Source: Bacteroidota bacterium
GTDB taxonomy: Bacteria; Bacteroidota; Bacteroidia; B-17B0; Aurantibacillaceae
Reading direction: 5' to 3'
DNA length: 64,000 nucleotides
Assembly (NCBI GenBank): GCA_016185125.1
Contig: JACPOC010000028.1
Location: forward strand, 34,031 to 98,030
Every line of letters starts with the position of its first letter. Position 1 is the stretch's first letter. The translations under genes and the position numbers were made by a program. This document shows positions 27,362 to 36,439 of the stretch, one piece after another. Under the pieces are notes generated by a model. It did no database searches. It was not told the DNA's origin and worked only from the letters and a program-made list of their open reading frames with translations.

Positions 27362-27796
27362 TTAAGGAGTGGCTGCATCCTCTTCACTCTCAAAACATTC
27401 CTGACAAATGCTCATCATTACTTTTTTAATATCTTCACTACTAAAACCTTTGCTGAAGAAGCCGGAAGCCCCTAATTCCATAGCTTTATCCTTATCTGCT
27501 TTGCTTTTGCTGGTGGTAATAATATAAATAGGAATATTGGTAATGTTATGATCTCTAATTTCTTTTAAGGCATTAAAACCGTCCATTAAAGGCATATTAA
27601 GGTCAAGTATAATAAGGTCAGGTGCTACCTGCACGTTTTTATACCTGGCTCTTTTTAAAAGATAATCCATCAATTCGAGTCCGTTAAAAACAGAAACCAC
27701 GTCTACCTGAACTTTGCAATCTTCAAAGCCTTCTTTTACCAATGCCTGATCATCTACATCATCATCGGCCACAACAATTGTAAATACTTTTCGCAT
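27362..27796 (-). CDS. Single-domain response regulator
   Basis: A 144-residue receiver: DDD (11-13), phosphoacceptor D65 (ILDLNMPLMDG), T at YIITTSKS and K at FFSKGFS, with a short acidic C-terminal extension. It lies directly upstream of the multi-PAS kinase on the same strand and is a likely phosphotransfer partner. A TATCTTTA motif precedes it. Confidence 0.88.
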   Translation of the reverse strand: MRKVFTIVVADDDVDDQALVKEGFEDCKVQVDVVSVFNGLELMDYLLKRARYKNVQVAPDLIILDLNMPLMDGFNALKEIRDHNITNIPIYIITTSKSKADKDKAMELGASGFFSKGFSSEDIKKVMMSICQECFESEEDAATP

Positions 27797-27816
27797 TTTA
27801 TTAGTTTTTGGTAAAC

Positions 27817-27824
27817 TAAAGATA
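27817..27824 (-). promoter_or_regulatory. Putative -7 element of the response regulator
   Basis: The minus strand reads TATCTTTA, one base from TAnnTTTG, 20 nt before the start codon. Confidence 0.35.
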
Positions 27825-27969
27825 AAACGGGTTTTAAAGTAAAAGGTTAATATTTCGTTGATATTAACAATTGAATGGTTAAAAGCCTAAAAAAAATAGC
27901 TAAGGGTTTACCATGATTTTAATATTTTTGTGTTTTTATAACCTAATTGTGATGAGTGGGTTATAAATT

Positions 27970-28173
27970 ATGAAGTGGCTAAACGCGGTTAAAGACGGCT
28001 TCCCTAAAGATAAGCAGGAAGTAGTGATCTGTGTAAACGGAGTAAATTACCCTGCCGTTTTTTATGAATTGGATAAAACCTTTGTGGCCACAGGATATGT
28101 TTCTTTAAGATTTACAACCCAAGAGTATGTGATTTATTGGGTGGAGGTAATTAACGGTGATTCTGAAAAATGA
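27970..28173 (+). CDS. Small protein resembling DUF551
   Basis: A 67-residue soluble protein with W3 near the start, PKDKQEVVICVNG and a final YVIYWVEV strand. This pattern of W...P...V...Y...W resembles the small DUF551-type proteins found in phages and bacteria, but the match is from memory. It is isolated between minus-strand regulator genes. Confidence 0.5.
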   Translation: MKWLNAVKDGFPKDKQEVVICVNGVNYPAVFYELDKTFVATGYVSLRFTTQEYVIYWVEVINGDSEK

Positions 28174-28187
28174 CGTTACCCCCAATG

Positions 28188-28280
28188 CGCCAGGACAATT
28201 CTTCGAGACAAAAATTTCGGTAGACAAAAGAGTTTTTCGTGGACAATATCTCGGCAGACAATTATCGCTTGGACACAACA
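28188..28280. repeat. Degenerate GACAA repeat
   Basis: Six GACA motifs recur every 14-19 nt, most followed by an AT-rich spacer and TCG. The copies are too diverged to define a unit. Confidence 0.35.
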
Positions 28281-28328
28281 TCCTCCCTGACATTTATTTT
28301 TTTTGCCTCCGGCGCACTTCGCAGACGT

Positions 28329-30758
28329 TTAAATTCTTACTCCAATTAAACAGACATCATCAATCTGTTCTAAATTTCCTTTCCATTTATCAAACACGTC
28401 ATTTAGTTTTTGCTTTTGTGTTTGCATTGACTCGGTTGACATTGACAATAATAATTCCTGCAATTTTTTGTATTTAAATTTTTTTCCGTCCGGACCACCA
28501 AACTGATCAGGGAAACCATCGGTAAGAGAATAAACGACATCGCCTTTTTGTAAGTTTAATGTGTGTAAGGTAAATGGCTCTTTATCTCTCTCGTGTTTAC
28601 CGATTGGAAAACGGTCAGCTTTTATTTCTATAAGTTCCTTATTCCTGATGATCCAAATTGGATTATTCGCTGTAGCACAATTCAAAATATTATTTTTAAA
28701 ATCAAAACACAGCAAACTTCCATCCATACCGTCTTTGCCACCTTCAATACTACCATCTTTTTTTAATGTTTCAATAATTTTTGTCCGTGTATGATTTAAT
28801 ATTTCATTAGGTAAAAATAAATTTTCAACTTCGACCGCCTTTTCAAGACAAGAAATATTTAAGATGCTCATAATTGCTCCCGGTACGCCATGGCCTGTAC
28901 TATCGGCGGTTACTAGGACGAAATTGTTGTTGCTTAATTTTGTTGCCCAATAAAAATCGCCGCTTACTACATCTTTGGGTTTAAACAAAATAAAATAATC
29001 GCTTAAGTTTTCATCTAACATGTTTTTACTCGCTAATAATGCGCGTTGTATTCGCTCGGCATAATTTATGCTGTCAGTAATTTCTTTGTGTTTTTCTTCT
29101 ATCAAATGTTTTTGTTCAACCACTTCTGCGGTTCTTTCTTCAACTGTTTGCTCTAATATTTGTTTTTCAACCCGTAATTTTTTTTCGCGCCATTTGATGT
29201 ACGACAAGATTATAGAAACAATTAAAACACCCATCAATGTTCTAAACCACCATGTTTGCCACCAAGGCGGACGTACAATAAACTTATATTCAAAAGGCTC
29301 GCTCCAATTACCGCTTTGGTTCATGGCTTTTATTTTAAAAATAAAATCGCCACTTGGTAAATTTCCGTAAGGGGCTTCGGTTCTATCGGTAATTGAACTC
29401 CAATCGGGATCGATCCCTTCTAATTTATATTGGTATTTAATGTGGTTGCGGCTTTGCATGTGAATGCCAATAAAATTAAAAGTAAGGTTGTTGTTATTGT
29501 AAGGCAAACTTAAATGCTCAGGTAAATTGTACCATTTTGTAAGCCCATCAAATTTTATGTCTTTCAATAAAATGCCGTTGGAAAGCAGGGTATCATTTAT
29601 TTGTCCTTTAATAATTTCTTTACCTGTGCTATCGGTATAAACAGCTTTTAAATTTGCCCAAGCAATTTCTTCGCCAAATAATTTTACACTTGTAAGGTTA
29701 ACAATTGGCGCGGTTGTATCGGCAATATTTCCTTTAGGATTATAACAAGTTAGCACATCAGTTCCCCACCAAATTCTTCCTTTACTATCCTGCAAAACAG
29801 AATTGCGCCGACAATTTAAACCCAAAAAACCATCGTTGTAACCATAGTTATAAAAAAACGCCTCTTTTACGGGATTGAAATTCTCATTTTTTTCAGCTAA
29901 CTTTATTAACTGTACCCGTTCAACTTTACTCAATCCTTTTCGTGTACCAAACCAAATATTTCCTTCCGCATCTTGCATCATATTTAGTACCGCATTATTT
30001 GACAGGCCTTCTTTCTCGGTAAAATTGGTAAAGGATTTACCATCGTAACGGCACACGCCCCCGCCATTAGTGCCGAACCAGAGGTTTCCGGTTTTATCTT
30101 CTAAAATACTATAAACAACATTATTGCTCAGGCCTTCTTTCTCGGTAAAATTGGTAAAGGATTTACCATCGTAGCGACAGACCCCGTCATCAGTGCCGAA
30201 CCAGAGGTTTCCGGTTTTATCTTCTAAAATACTATAAACAAAATTATTTGACAGGCCTTCTTTCTCGGTAAAATTGGTAAAGGATTTAACAAGGTCTTTT
30301 TTATTTTTTTTAAGGTCTTGTTGAGTGTGTTGATATAAGTTTGTTCCATTTATAATGTCATCAACACAATTCCCATCGTAACGGCACACGCCCCCGCCAT
30401 TAGTGCCGAACCAGAGGTTTCCGGTTTTATCTTCTAAAATACTATAAACATTTGCCTTGGGTAATCCTGCAATAATAGTTTTTGGTTGCCCTGCAATGTG
30501 CACGTTTAAATTTGTTGGGTTTATGGTTGGCTTGCCGGCTTTGATTGTTTTAGGAATACCTGCCGGGATAGTTTTTGGTTCGCTTACGCTGTCTTTTGGC
30601 ACTTTGTAACCTCTGGCTTCTGTAACTTTTGGTGCAAAAGAAATTGAATGAGTTTTATTTTTTTCTGTACAGGAGACTGTAATAAAAAACAATAAACAAA
30701 TGGCCAGGCTTGCTCGCCATCGCGCGTGAAACCTCGTGATAAGATGTGTTGACTTCAT
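28329..30758 (-). CDS. Propeller/Y_Y_Y sensor with SpoIIE phosphatase output
   Basis: An 809-residue lipoprotein-like sensor (VSC, C30). Four two-component-regulator propeller repeats (SILEDKTGNLWFGT...GVCRYDG) cover about 105-280. A Y_Y_Y beta domain (about 400-495), one membrane helix (about 505-522), a coiled coil and a PP2C/SpoIIE domain (FKPKDVVSGDFYW; DSTGHGVPGAIMS) follow. Full-length relatives usually have far more propeller repeats. Three of the repeats are nearly identical in DNA, so the propeller looks recently rearranged. Output is predicted to be dephosphorylation of an anti-sigma-antagonist-type protein. The start lies 4 nt from a promoter motif. Confidence 0.85.
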   Translation of the reverse strand: MKSTHLITRFHARWRASLAICLLFFITVSCTEKNKTHSISFAPKVTEARGYKVPKDSVSEPKTIPAGIPKTIKAGKPTINPTNLNVHIAGQPKTIIAGLPKANVYSILEDKTGNLWFGTNGGGVCRYDGNCVDDIINGTNLYQHTQQDLKKNKKDLVKSFTNFTEKEGLSNNFVYSILEDKTGNLWFGTDDGVCRYDGKSFTNFTEKEGLSNNVVYSILEDKTGNLWFGTNGGGVCRYDGKSFTNFTEKEGLSNNAVLNMMQDAEGNIWFGTRKGLSKVERVQLIKLAEKNENFNPVKEAFFYNYGYNDGFLGLNCRRNSVLQDSKGRIWWGTDVLTCYNPKGNIADTTAPIVNLTSVKLFGEEIAWANLKAVYTDSTGKEIIKGQINDTLLSNGILLKDIKFDGLTKWYNLPEHLSLPYNNNNLTFNFIGIHMQSRNHIKYQYKLEGIDPDWSSITDRTEAPYGNLPSGDFIFKIKAMNQSGNWSEPFEYKFIVRPPWWQTWWFRTLMGVLIVSIILSYIKWREKKLRVEKQILEQTVEERTAEVVEQKHLIEEKHKEITDSINYAERIQRALLASKNMLDENLSDYFILFKPKDVVSGDFYWATKLSNNNFVLVTADSTGHGVPGAIMSILNISCLEKAVEVENLFLPNEILNHTRTKIIETLKKDGSIEGGKDGMDGSLLCFDFKNNILNCATANNPIWIIRNKELIEIKADRFPIGKHERDKEPFTLHTLNLQKGDVVYSLTDGFPDQFGGPDGKKFKYKKLQELLLSMSTESMQTQKQKLNDVFDKWKGNLEQIDDVCLIGVRI

Positions 30759-30762
30759 AGTT

Positions 30763-30770
30763 TAAAAGTA
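30763..30770 (-). promoter_or_regulatory. Putative -7 element, leaderless-type
   Basis: The minus strand reads TACTTTTA, separated by only 4 nt from the ATG of the propeller/SpoIIE gene. Confidence 0.4.
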
Positions 30771-30955
30771 GAAAAATAATGCTAAAAACAAAAAATAGGT
30801 TTTAACCATGCATTTATCCAATGTCAAGCATAGTGGGTAGACCATAACCGTTGAACTGTGGGTTGTCATCCAATCGAAGGAGGGATCTCTCTCATAATCA
30901 ATCATATAAAAATCTGTGTTATCAGCGTTCTATATTGTATGAAAATTGTATTCGG

Positions 30956-32419
30956 CTAATTACTCTCGTAAGCCCCGGCCGTTACCGAACTCTGGTTGCG
31001 CGAAATCATATTTAAATCAACAGAAACGGATGAGGCTGCTAATGTTGCTTTTGGATGCACAAAGTTTTTGATCTGATTCTCGCCCATGGTTTCAAAATTA
31101 TAATTATCCTTATTTACGTAATTTAGGGCTGTACCCGTTCTTATATTAATAAACTTAGAGGCATCGCTGGTATTCGTATTCGTTTTTAACCAGCTGTTGC
31201 TGAACTGATAAAAAGGAGGAAAAGTAGTACTGGCTTTTATATCAAGAGCCAATTCATTGTCCAGCTTGCCATCCACAATACAATTTCCAAAGTAAGCGGA
31301 GTCCATAGGAAAAACGTTATTGCCGGAATAATTGCTGATGCTGATGGTTGCTTTATCGCGCGCTTTTTGTTTGCTCCAAAAATTAGCAAAGGTGCAATGT
31401 AAAAAAGTATATTTTCCACCCAATAAAATGTTCAAACTGTGTTCCTGACAATTACTAATCACGTTATTGGCACCCCAAATCCTATAACCCACGCTGTACA
31501 AGCCCCACATGCTCATGTTTTGTATTTTGGTATTAGTCAGTTTTAATCGTCCCGGTGTGCCAATAGTATCTAAGGGTTCGGCTTGTATGCCAATGTACCC
31601 ATTTTTAATAATAGCATAATCAATTATGTTGTTGTTACTGCCTTCGTTTATCCAAATGCGGTCCCACTGGCCGGGTTCATCGGCATAATCCAATTCTTTG
31701 CGCGCTCCCTGAAAAATAACTTCATTGCCTTTTTGTCCCAAAATATTAATTTCGCCGTATTTGTACACCCATAAGCCGGCTTTATAATTCATATACACTT
31801 TAGTGCCTGCGTTAATAATAAGTTTTTGCGATTCATCCACCACCAAATAGCCATAAATAACATGCGGTTTATCGTTGGGCCACACCACGGTAACATTACT
31901 TTGCGTACTAACGGTTGAATAAGCCAGATAACTTCCATCTTTAAATTTTATGGCATTGGTGGGACGGTGGTAATACGCGTCTTGTCCCCAGGCTTCCAGA
32001 TGAAGCGTTTGCTGATTGCCGTTTACGGTTAAGTTTACTTTATCGGTAATAATTAAAGGCTGTAGTTTATTAGTAGGATTTACATTCACTTGAATAAAAA
32101 CGTACATGCTGTCGTGCGCGGCAATTTCAAGGTCGGTAAAAGAAGTTCCCGGAACACCATCCACATTTAATTTAAAACCGGAAGCGCCGCCGCTTTGCAG
32201 TTGAAGCGATGATATTTTAATACGCTGGTTATTATCGTTAATGATGCGAATGTTTTTAGTAGAAGAACCAATGGTGGTAAACACGGTATCAAACAAAACA
32301 GAATCTTTCGACAAGCGAATTTTGGCCGAGGCATCGGTAATGAGTTTGTCTTTTTTACAAGAAAAAACAATTGCCGCAAAGGTAAAGCATAACAGAATAT
32401 GTTTAAGAAATTTCAGCAT
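30956..32419 (-). CDS. Right-handed beta-helix lipoprotein
   Basis: A 487-residue lipoprotein (VFSC, C21) with an N-terminal Ig-like region (FDTVFTTIGSSTKNIRI) and, from about residue 185 on, a parallel beta-helix (IINAGTKVYMN, IIDYAIIKNGYIGI, LKLTNTKIQNMS, NVISNCQEHS). It is probably surface-exposed or periplasmic. This family is conserved but unnamed in Bacteroidota. The start is 2 nt from a perfect -7 motif. Confidence 0.8.
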   Translation of the reverse strand: MLKFLKHILLCFTFAAIVFSCKKDKLITDASAKIRLSKDSVLFDTVFTTIGSSTKNIRIINDNNQRIKISSLQLQSGGASGFKLNVDGVPGTSFTDLEIAAHDSMYVFIQVNVNPTNKLQPLIITDKVNLTVNGNQQTLHLEAWGQDAYYHRPTNAIKFKDGSYLAYSTVSTQSNVTVVWPNDKPHVIYGYLVVDESQKLIINAGTKVYMNYKAGLWVYKYGEINILGQKGNEVIFQGARKELDYADEPGQWDRIWINEGSNNNIIDYAIIKNGYIGIQAEPLDTIGTPGRLKLTNTKIQNMSMWGLYSVGYRIWGANNVISNCQEHSLNILLGGKYTFLHCTFANFWSKQKARDKATISISNYSGNNVFPMDSAYFGNCIVDGKLDNELALDIKASTTFPPFYQFSNSWLKTNTNTSDASKFINIRTGTALNYVNKDNYNFETMGENQIKNFVHPKATLAASSVSVDLNMISRNQSSVTAGAYESN

Positions 32420-32421
32420 TA

Positions 32422-32429
32422 CAAATATA
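32422..32429 (-). promoter_or_regulatory. Perfect -7 motif, leaderless-type
   Basis: The minus strand reads TATATTTG, just 2 nt before the beta-helix lipoprotein ATG, so the mRNA would start at or next to the start codon. Confidence 0.5.
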
Positions 32430-32495
32430 AACGTATAATAATAGAAAATAGTATGTGATACCGTGAATTAATTTATTTGCAAAGATGGCAGATAT

Positions 32496-32680
32496 CCCTC
32501 ATCGCGAGGGTTTGTTCACCCGAAGCGATCTTTACAGTTAAACCCTGTTAAAGATTGCTTCGTCGTTCCTCCTCGCAAGGACGGTTGGGGATTCCCTCAT
32601 CGCGAGGGTTTGTTCACCCGAAGCGATCATTACGGTTAAGCCCTGTTAAGGATTCCTTCGTCGTTCCTCCTCGCAAGGAC
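32496..32680. repeat. Left pair of structured repeats by the GIY-YIG gene
   Basis: Two tandem units (32496-32593 and 32594-32680). Unit 1 contains three hairpins: CCCTC/GAGGG, GGGT(ttgttc)ACCC, and a 14-bp central stem (32521-32534 with 32549-32562, one G-U pair), then TCCT/AGGA. Unit 2 has a decayed central stem. It belongs to the same family as the elements at 33052 and 23705. Confidence 0.85.
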
Positions 32681-32737
32681 TACTTTTGAAATCCTTAATA
32701 TTTAAAAATATTAAAGTATTTTTATAATTTTATACTA

Positions 32738-33028
32738 ATGAAAAAAGGAGGTGCCGTATACATTCTAACAAATGACCATGATACTGTTTTGTATACGGGT
32801 GTTACTTCAAACTTAAAACAAAGAATATATCAACACAAAAATAAACTGCATGATAATTCATTTACTGCGAAGTATAATTTGCATAAATTAGTTTATTATG
32901 AGGGGTTTAATAATATTGAGGATGCAATAGCACGTGAAAAACAAATAAAGGGAGGCTCAAGGAAAAAGAAAGAAACGCTCATCAATAGTATAAATCCAAA
33001 ATGGCTTGATCTTTATAATACCCTGTAA
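32738..33028 (+). CDS. GIY-YIG nuclease domain protein
   Basis: A 96-residue stand-alone GIY-YIG domain: VYIL (7-10) and YTGVT (19-23) form the GIY/YIG motifs, R29 and H33 follow in the helix, and E67 is the metal-binding Glu (AREKQIKG). It matches the UvrC-like/YhbQ-size family common in Bacteroidota. It is flanked on both sides by paired hairpin repeats with no other gene, which suggests it is part of a repeat-associated unit rather than a housekeeping repair gene. Confidence 0.88.
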   Translation: MKKGGAVYILTNDHDTVLYTGVTSNLKQRIYQHKNKLHDNSFTAKYNLHKLVYYEGFNNIEDAIAREKQIKGGSRKKKETLINSINPKWLDLYNTL

Positions 33029-33051
33029 TTTCCATTTGAAGTTTTCAAAAT

Positions 33052-33246
33052 CGTCATCGCGAGGGAATTTTCTCCCGAAGCGATCTTTACAGTTAAACCC
33101 TGTTAAAGATTGTTTCGTCGTTCCTTCTCGCAAGGACGGTTGGGGATTCCCTCATCGCGAGGGAATTTTCTCCCGAAGCGATCTTTACAGTTAAACCCTG
33201 TTAAAGATTGCTTCGTCGTTCCTTCTCGCAAGGACGGTTGGGGGTT
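33052..33246. repeat. Right pair of structured repeats by the GIY-YIG gene
   Basis: Two tandem units (33052-33148 and 33149-33246) nearly identical to the left pair. In both the small hairpin reads GGGA(attttc)TCCC instead of GGGT(ttgttc)ACCC, so both arms changed together. Central stems keep pairing through G-U wobbles. Confidence 0.85.
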
Positions 33247-33364
33247 CTGTCAGAGGCTTAAACAAATCAAGAAAATAAGTAAACACGATATCTATATCCG
33301 TTTTAATGTTCCACAACTTTTGAACTAATAATCATAAAAAATAATCGTAATTTCGAAGCGTTAA

Positions 33365-34663
<1,299 letters not shown>

Positions 34664-34716
34664 GTTTAAGTGTAAATAAATATTTCTCGCAGAGATTCGC
34701 CGATTTTTCGCGGAGA

Positions 34717-34947
34717 GTGCTGAGACTGAATTTGGCGTCTTTGCGAGCATTTTTGCGAAGAAAACCCAAATTTGTTGATATTTTATCTTATAAAGTTTTT
34801 AATGGTTTGGGTAAAGTGGTTAGTTCTAAGGCCATCCATTCCTCGCAAAATTTTCAGGTGCAATTAAACGATCAGCCCAAAGGCATTTATCTTATAGAAA
34901 TTGATAATGGGCGTGAAAAGTTTCATAAAAAACTGATTTTTCAATAG
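34717..34947 (+). pseudogene. Orphan T9SS sorting-domain fragment
   Basis: The open frame of 76 residues has an uninformative first 20 residues derived from repeat-like DNA. From about residue 24 on it reads as the C-terminal half of a T9SS type A sorting domain (YKVFNGLGKVVSS, PKGIYLIEIDNG, KFHKKLIFQ). No passenger protein precedes it. It is probably the surviving end of a deleted secreted-protein gene. Confidence 0.6.
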
Positions 34948-35193
34948 GTCTGCTTTTTTGCATTTGATAGAACTTTTTACAATGCTTACATTCGCTATAA
35001 CGCATCAAATACCAGGTTCAAAAAAAACAGGTAAAAAATAATTATACAGCAACAGCCCCCGTAAAATTTAATTTGTGGGGACATTTTTCTACTGTATTAC
35101 CAAATTATGCAATAATTGAATGTTTTTGCAGCCATTTTACGTGAAATATTAAATTTTAATGTAAAGAAAACTTTTTTTTAAATAAAAGAATCG
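34948..35193. other. Intergenic, nothing seen
   Basis: AT-rich stretch between the T9SS fragment and the cold-shock gene promoter. I see no gene or strong hairpin. Confidence 0.45.
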
Positions 35194-35201
35194 TATCTTT
35201 G
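35194..35201 (+). promoter_or_regulatory. -7 element of the cold-shock gene
   Basis: TATCTTTG, a perfect TAnnTTTG, 18 nt before the ATG. A T-rich stretch sits where the -33 element would be. Confidence 0.6.
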
Positions 35202-35219
35202 ACCCAACAATAATTTAAT

Positions 35220-35411
35220 ATGAAAACAGGAACAGTAAAATTTTTCAATCAATCAAAAGGTTACGGATTTATAGTAGTAGACGACACTAAAGAAGAGATT
35301 TTTGTGCATGCTAATGACTTAAAGGAAACAGTTGGTGAAAACGACAGAGTACAATTCGAAATTCAAGAAGGTAAAAAAGGATTAAACGCCGCTAACGTTA
35401 ATAAGATCTAA
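35220..35411 (+). CDS. Cold-shock (CspA-family) protein
   Basis: A 63-residue single cold-shock domain with both RNA-binding motifs: RNP1 KGYGFIVV (14-21) and RNP2 IFVHAN (28-33). It is a little shorter than E. coli CspA, as is usual in Bacteroidota. It has its own promoter motif and a terminator, so it is a single-gene unit. Confidence 0.93.
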   Translation: MKTGTVKFFNQSKGYGFIVVDDTKEEIFVHANDLKETVGENDRVQFEIQEGKKGLNAANVNKI

Positions 35412-35467
35412 TCTTATTTCCCAAGGGTTTTTTCAAAAAAATTCTTAAAACATTTCTAAAAAAAATT

Positions 35468-35505
35468 ACACCCGGTCTATAAAACGATCGGGTGAATTTT
35501 CTATT
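35468..35505 (+). terminator. Rho-independent terminator of the cold-shock gene
   Basis: Stem CACCCGGTC (35468-35476) with GATCGGGTG (35485-35493), one G-U pair, an 8-nt loop, followed by AATTTTCTATTTT. Confidence 0.75.
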
Positions 35506-35860
35506 TTTATAATTTGAACCTCCTTTTCCTTGCATTTTACTAATTTAATTATCAGGAAAGCAGAGTAAAGAGTACTCTATATCCATTTTTCCGGTCATTT
35601 TATCTTCCATTTTCTTCAAAAAAACACTAATAATTTCTTCATTTGCGGTGTTAATATTTGAATTTTCAACGCTTGTTTTTATTCATTCACTCATTTAAAA
35701 GCGTATTTCACCCATTTTTTAATACCCTTCACTCATTTAACTAAAAAATATTGTAACTGATTATCAATTACTTACTTATAAATATGAAGTTATTTGAAAT
35801 TTTGGTGTAACCCTGTTAGCGGTATTTACTTATAAGCTACAAACCCGATAGTTTAAGCTT
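35506..35860. other. Intergenic, short repeated phrase
   Basis: 355 bp with no gene. The phrase TTCACTCATTTAA occurs twice (about 35684 and 35733). The sigma-factor gene start follows. Confidence 0.45.
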
Positions 35861-36439
35861 ATGGCTATTAATCCGCATTATCATCACACAACCGATCAGC
35901 TTAATGAGGAATTAATCATCATTGATGCGGCCAGGTTAAATCCGGAGCAATTTGCCCCGCTGTACAACAAATATTATAAGCAAATATTTAATTTTTTGTA
36001 CGCCCGTATGGATGATAAAGATTCAGCTTTCGATTTAACCAGTCAGGTATTTTTAAAAGCCATGAGTAATTTAGCAACTTATGAGCACCGTGGCCTTCCT
36101 TTTGGCAGTTGGCTTTACCGCATTGCGCAAAACGAAATGAAGCACATGTTTAAAATTAATAAAGCAAAAAGAGCTATTAACGCCGATGTTGGCGACCTTC
36201 ATTTTATTTGTGAACAAAATGAAGAACCTTTTTTTGAAGAATATATTCCTCTTGTAAAAAAACTGATTGTGGAATTAAATAGTGATGATCTGCAAATGGT
36301 GGAAATGCGTTTTTTTGAGAAACGACCGTTTAAAGAAATTGCGGAAATACTGGATATAACAGAGGTAAACGCCAAAGTAAAAATGCACCGAATTATTGAA
36401 AAACTAAAAAAATCAATACGAAAACTAAAAATTGTATGA
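35861..36439 (+). CDS. ECF-type RNA polymerase sigma factor
   Basis: A 192-residue sigma-70 family factor of the ECF group. Region 2 (FAPLYNKYYKQIFNFLYARM...FDLTSQVFLKAM, about 32-75, then FGSWLYRIAQNE) and region 4 (PFKEIAEILDITEVNAKVKMHRIIEKL, about 150-176) are both present. Its last four nt overlap the following membrane protein, the standard arrangement for an ECF factor and its anti-sigma partner. Confidence 0.92.
   Translation: MAINPHYHHTTDQLNEELIIIDAARLNPEQFAPLYNKYYKQIFNFLYARMDDKDSAFDLTSQVFLKAMSNLATYEHRGLPFGSWLYRIAQNEMKHMFKINKAKRAINADVGDLHFICEQNEEPFFEEYIPLVKKLIVELNSDDLQMVEMRFFEKRPFKEIAEILDITEVNAKVKMHRIIEKLKKSIRKLKIV

Noticed and set aside
33006..33328. ORFs over the right repeats of the GIY-YIG gene
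   Set aside because: They read the repeat units twice in the same frame and have no domain.
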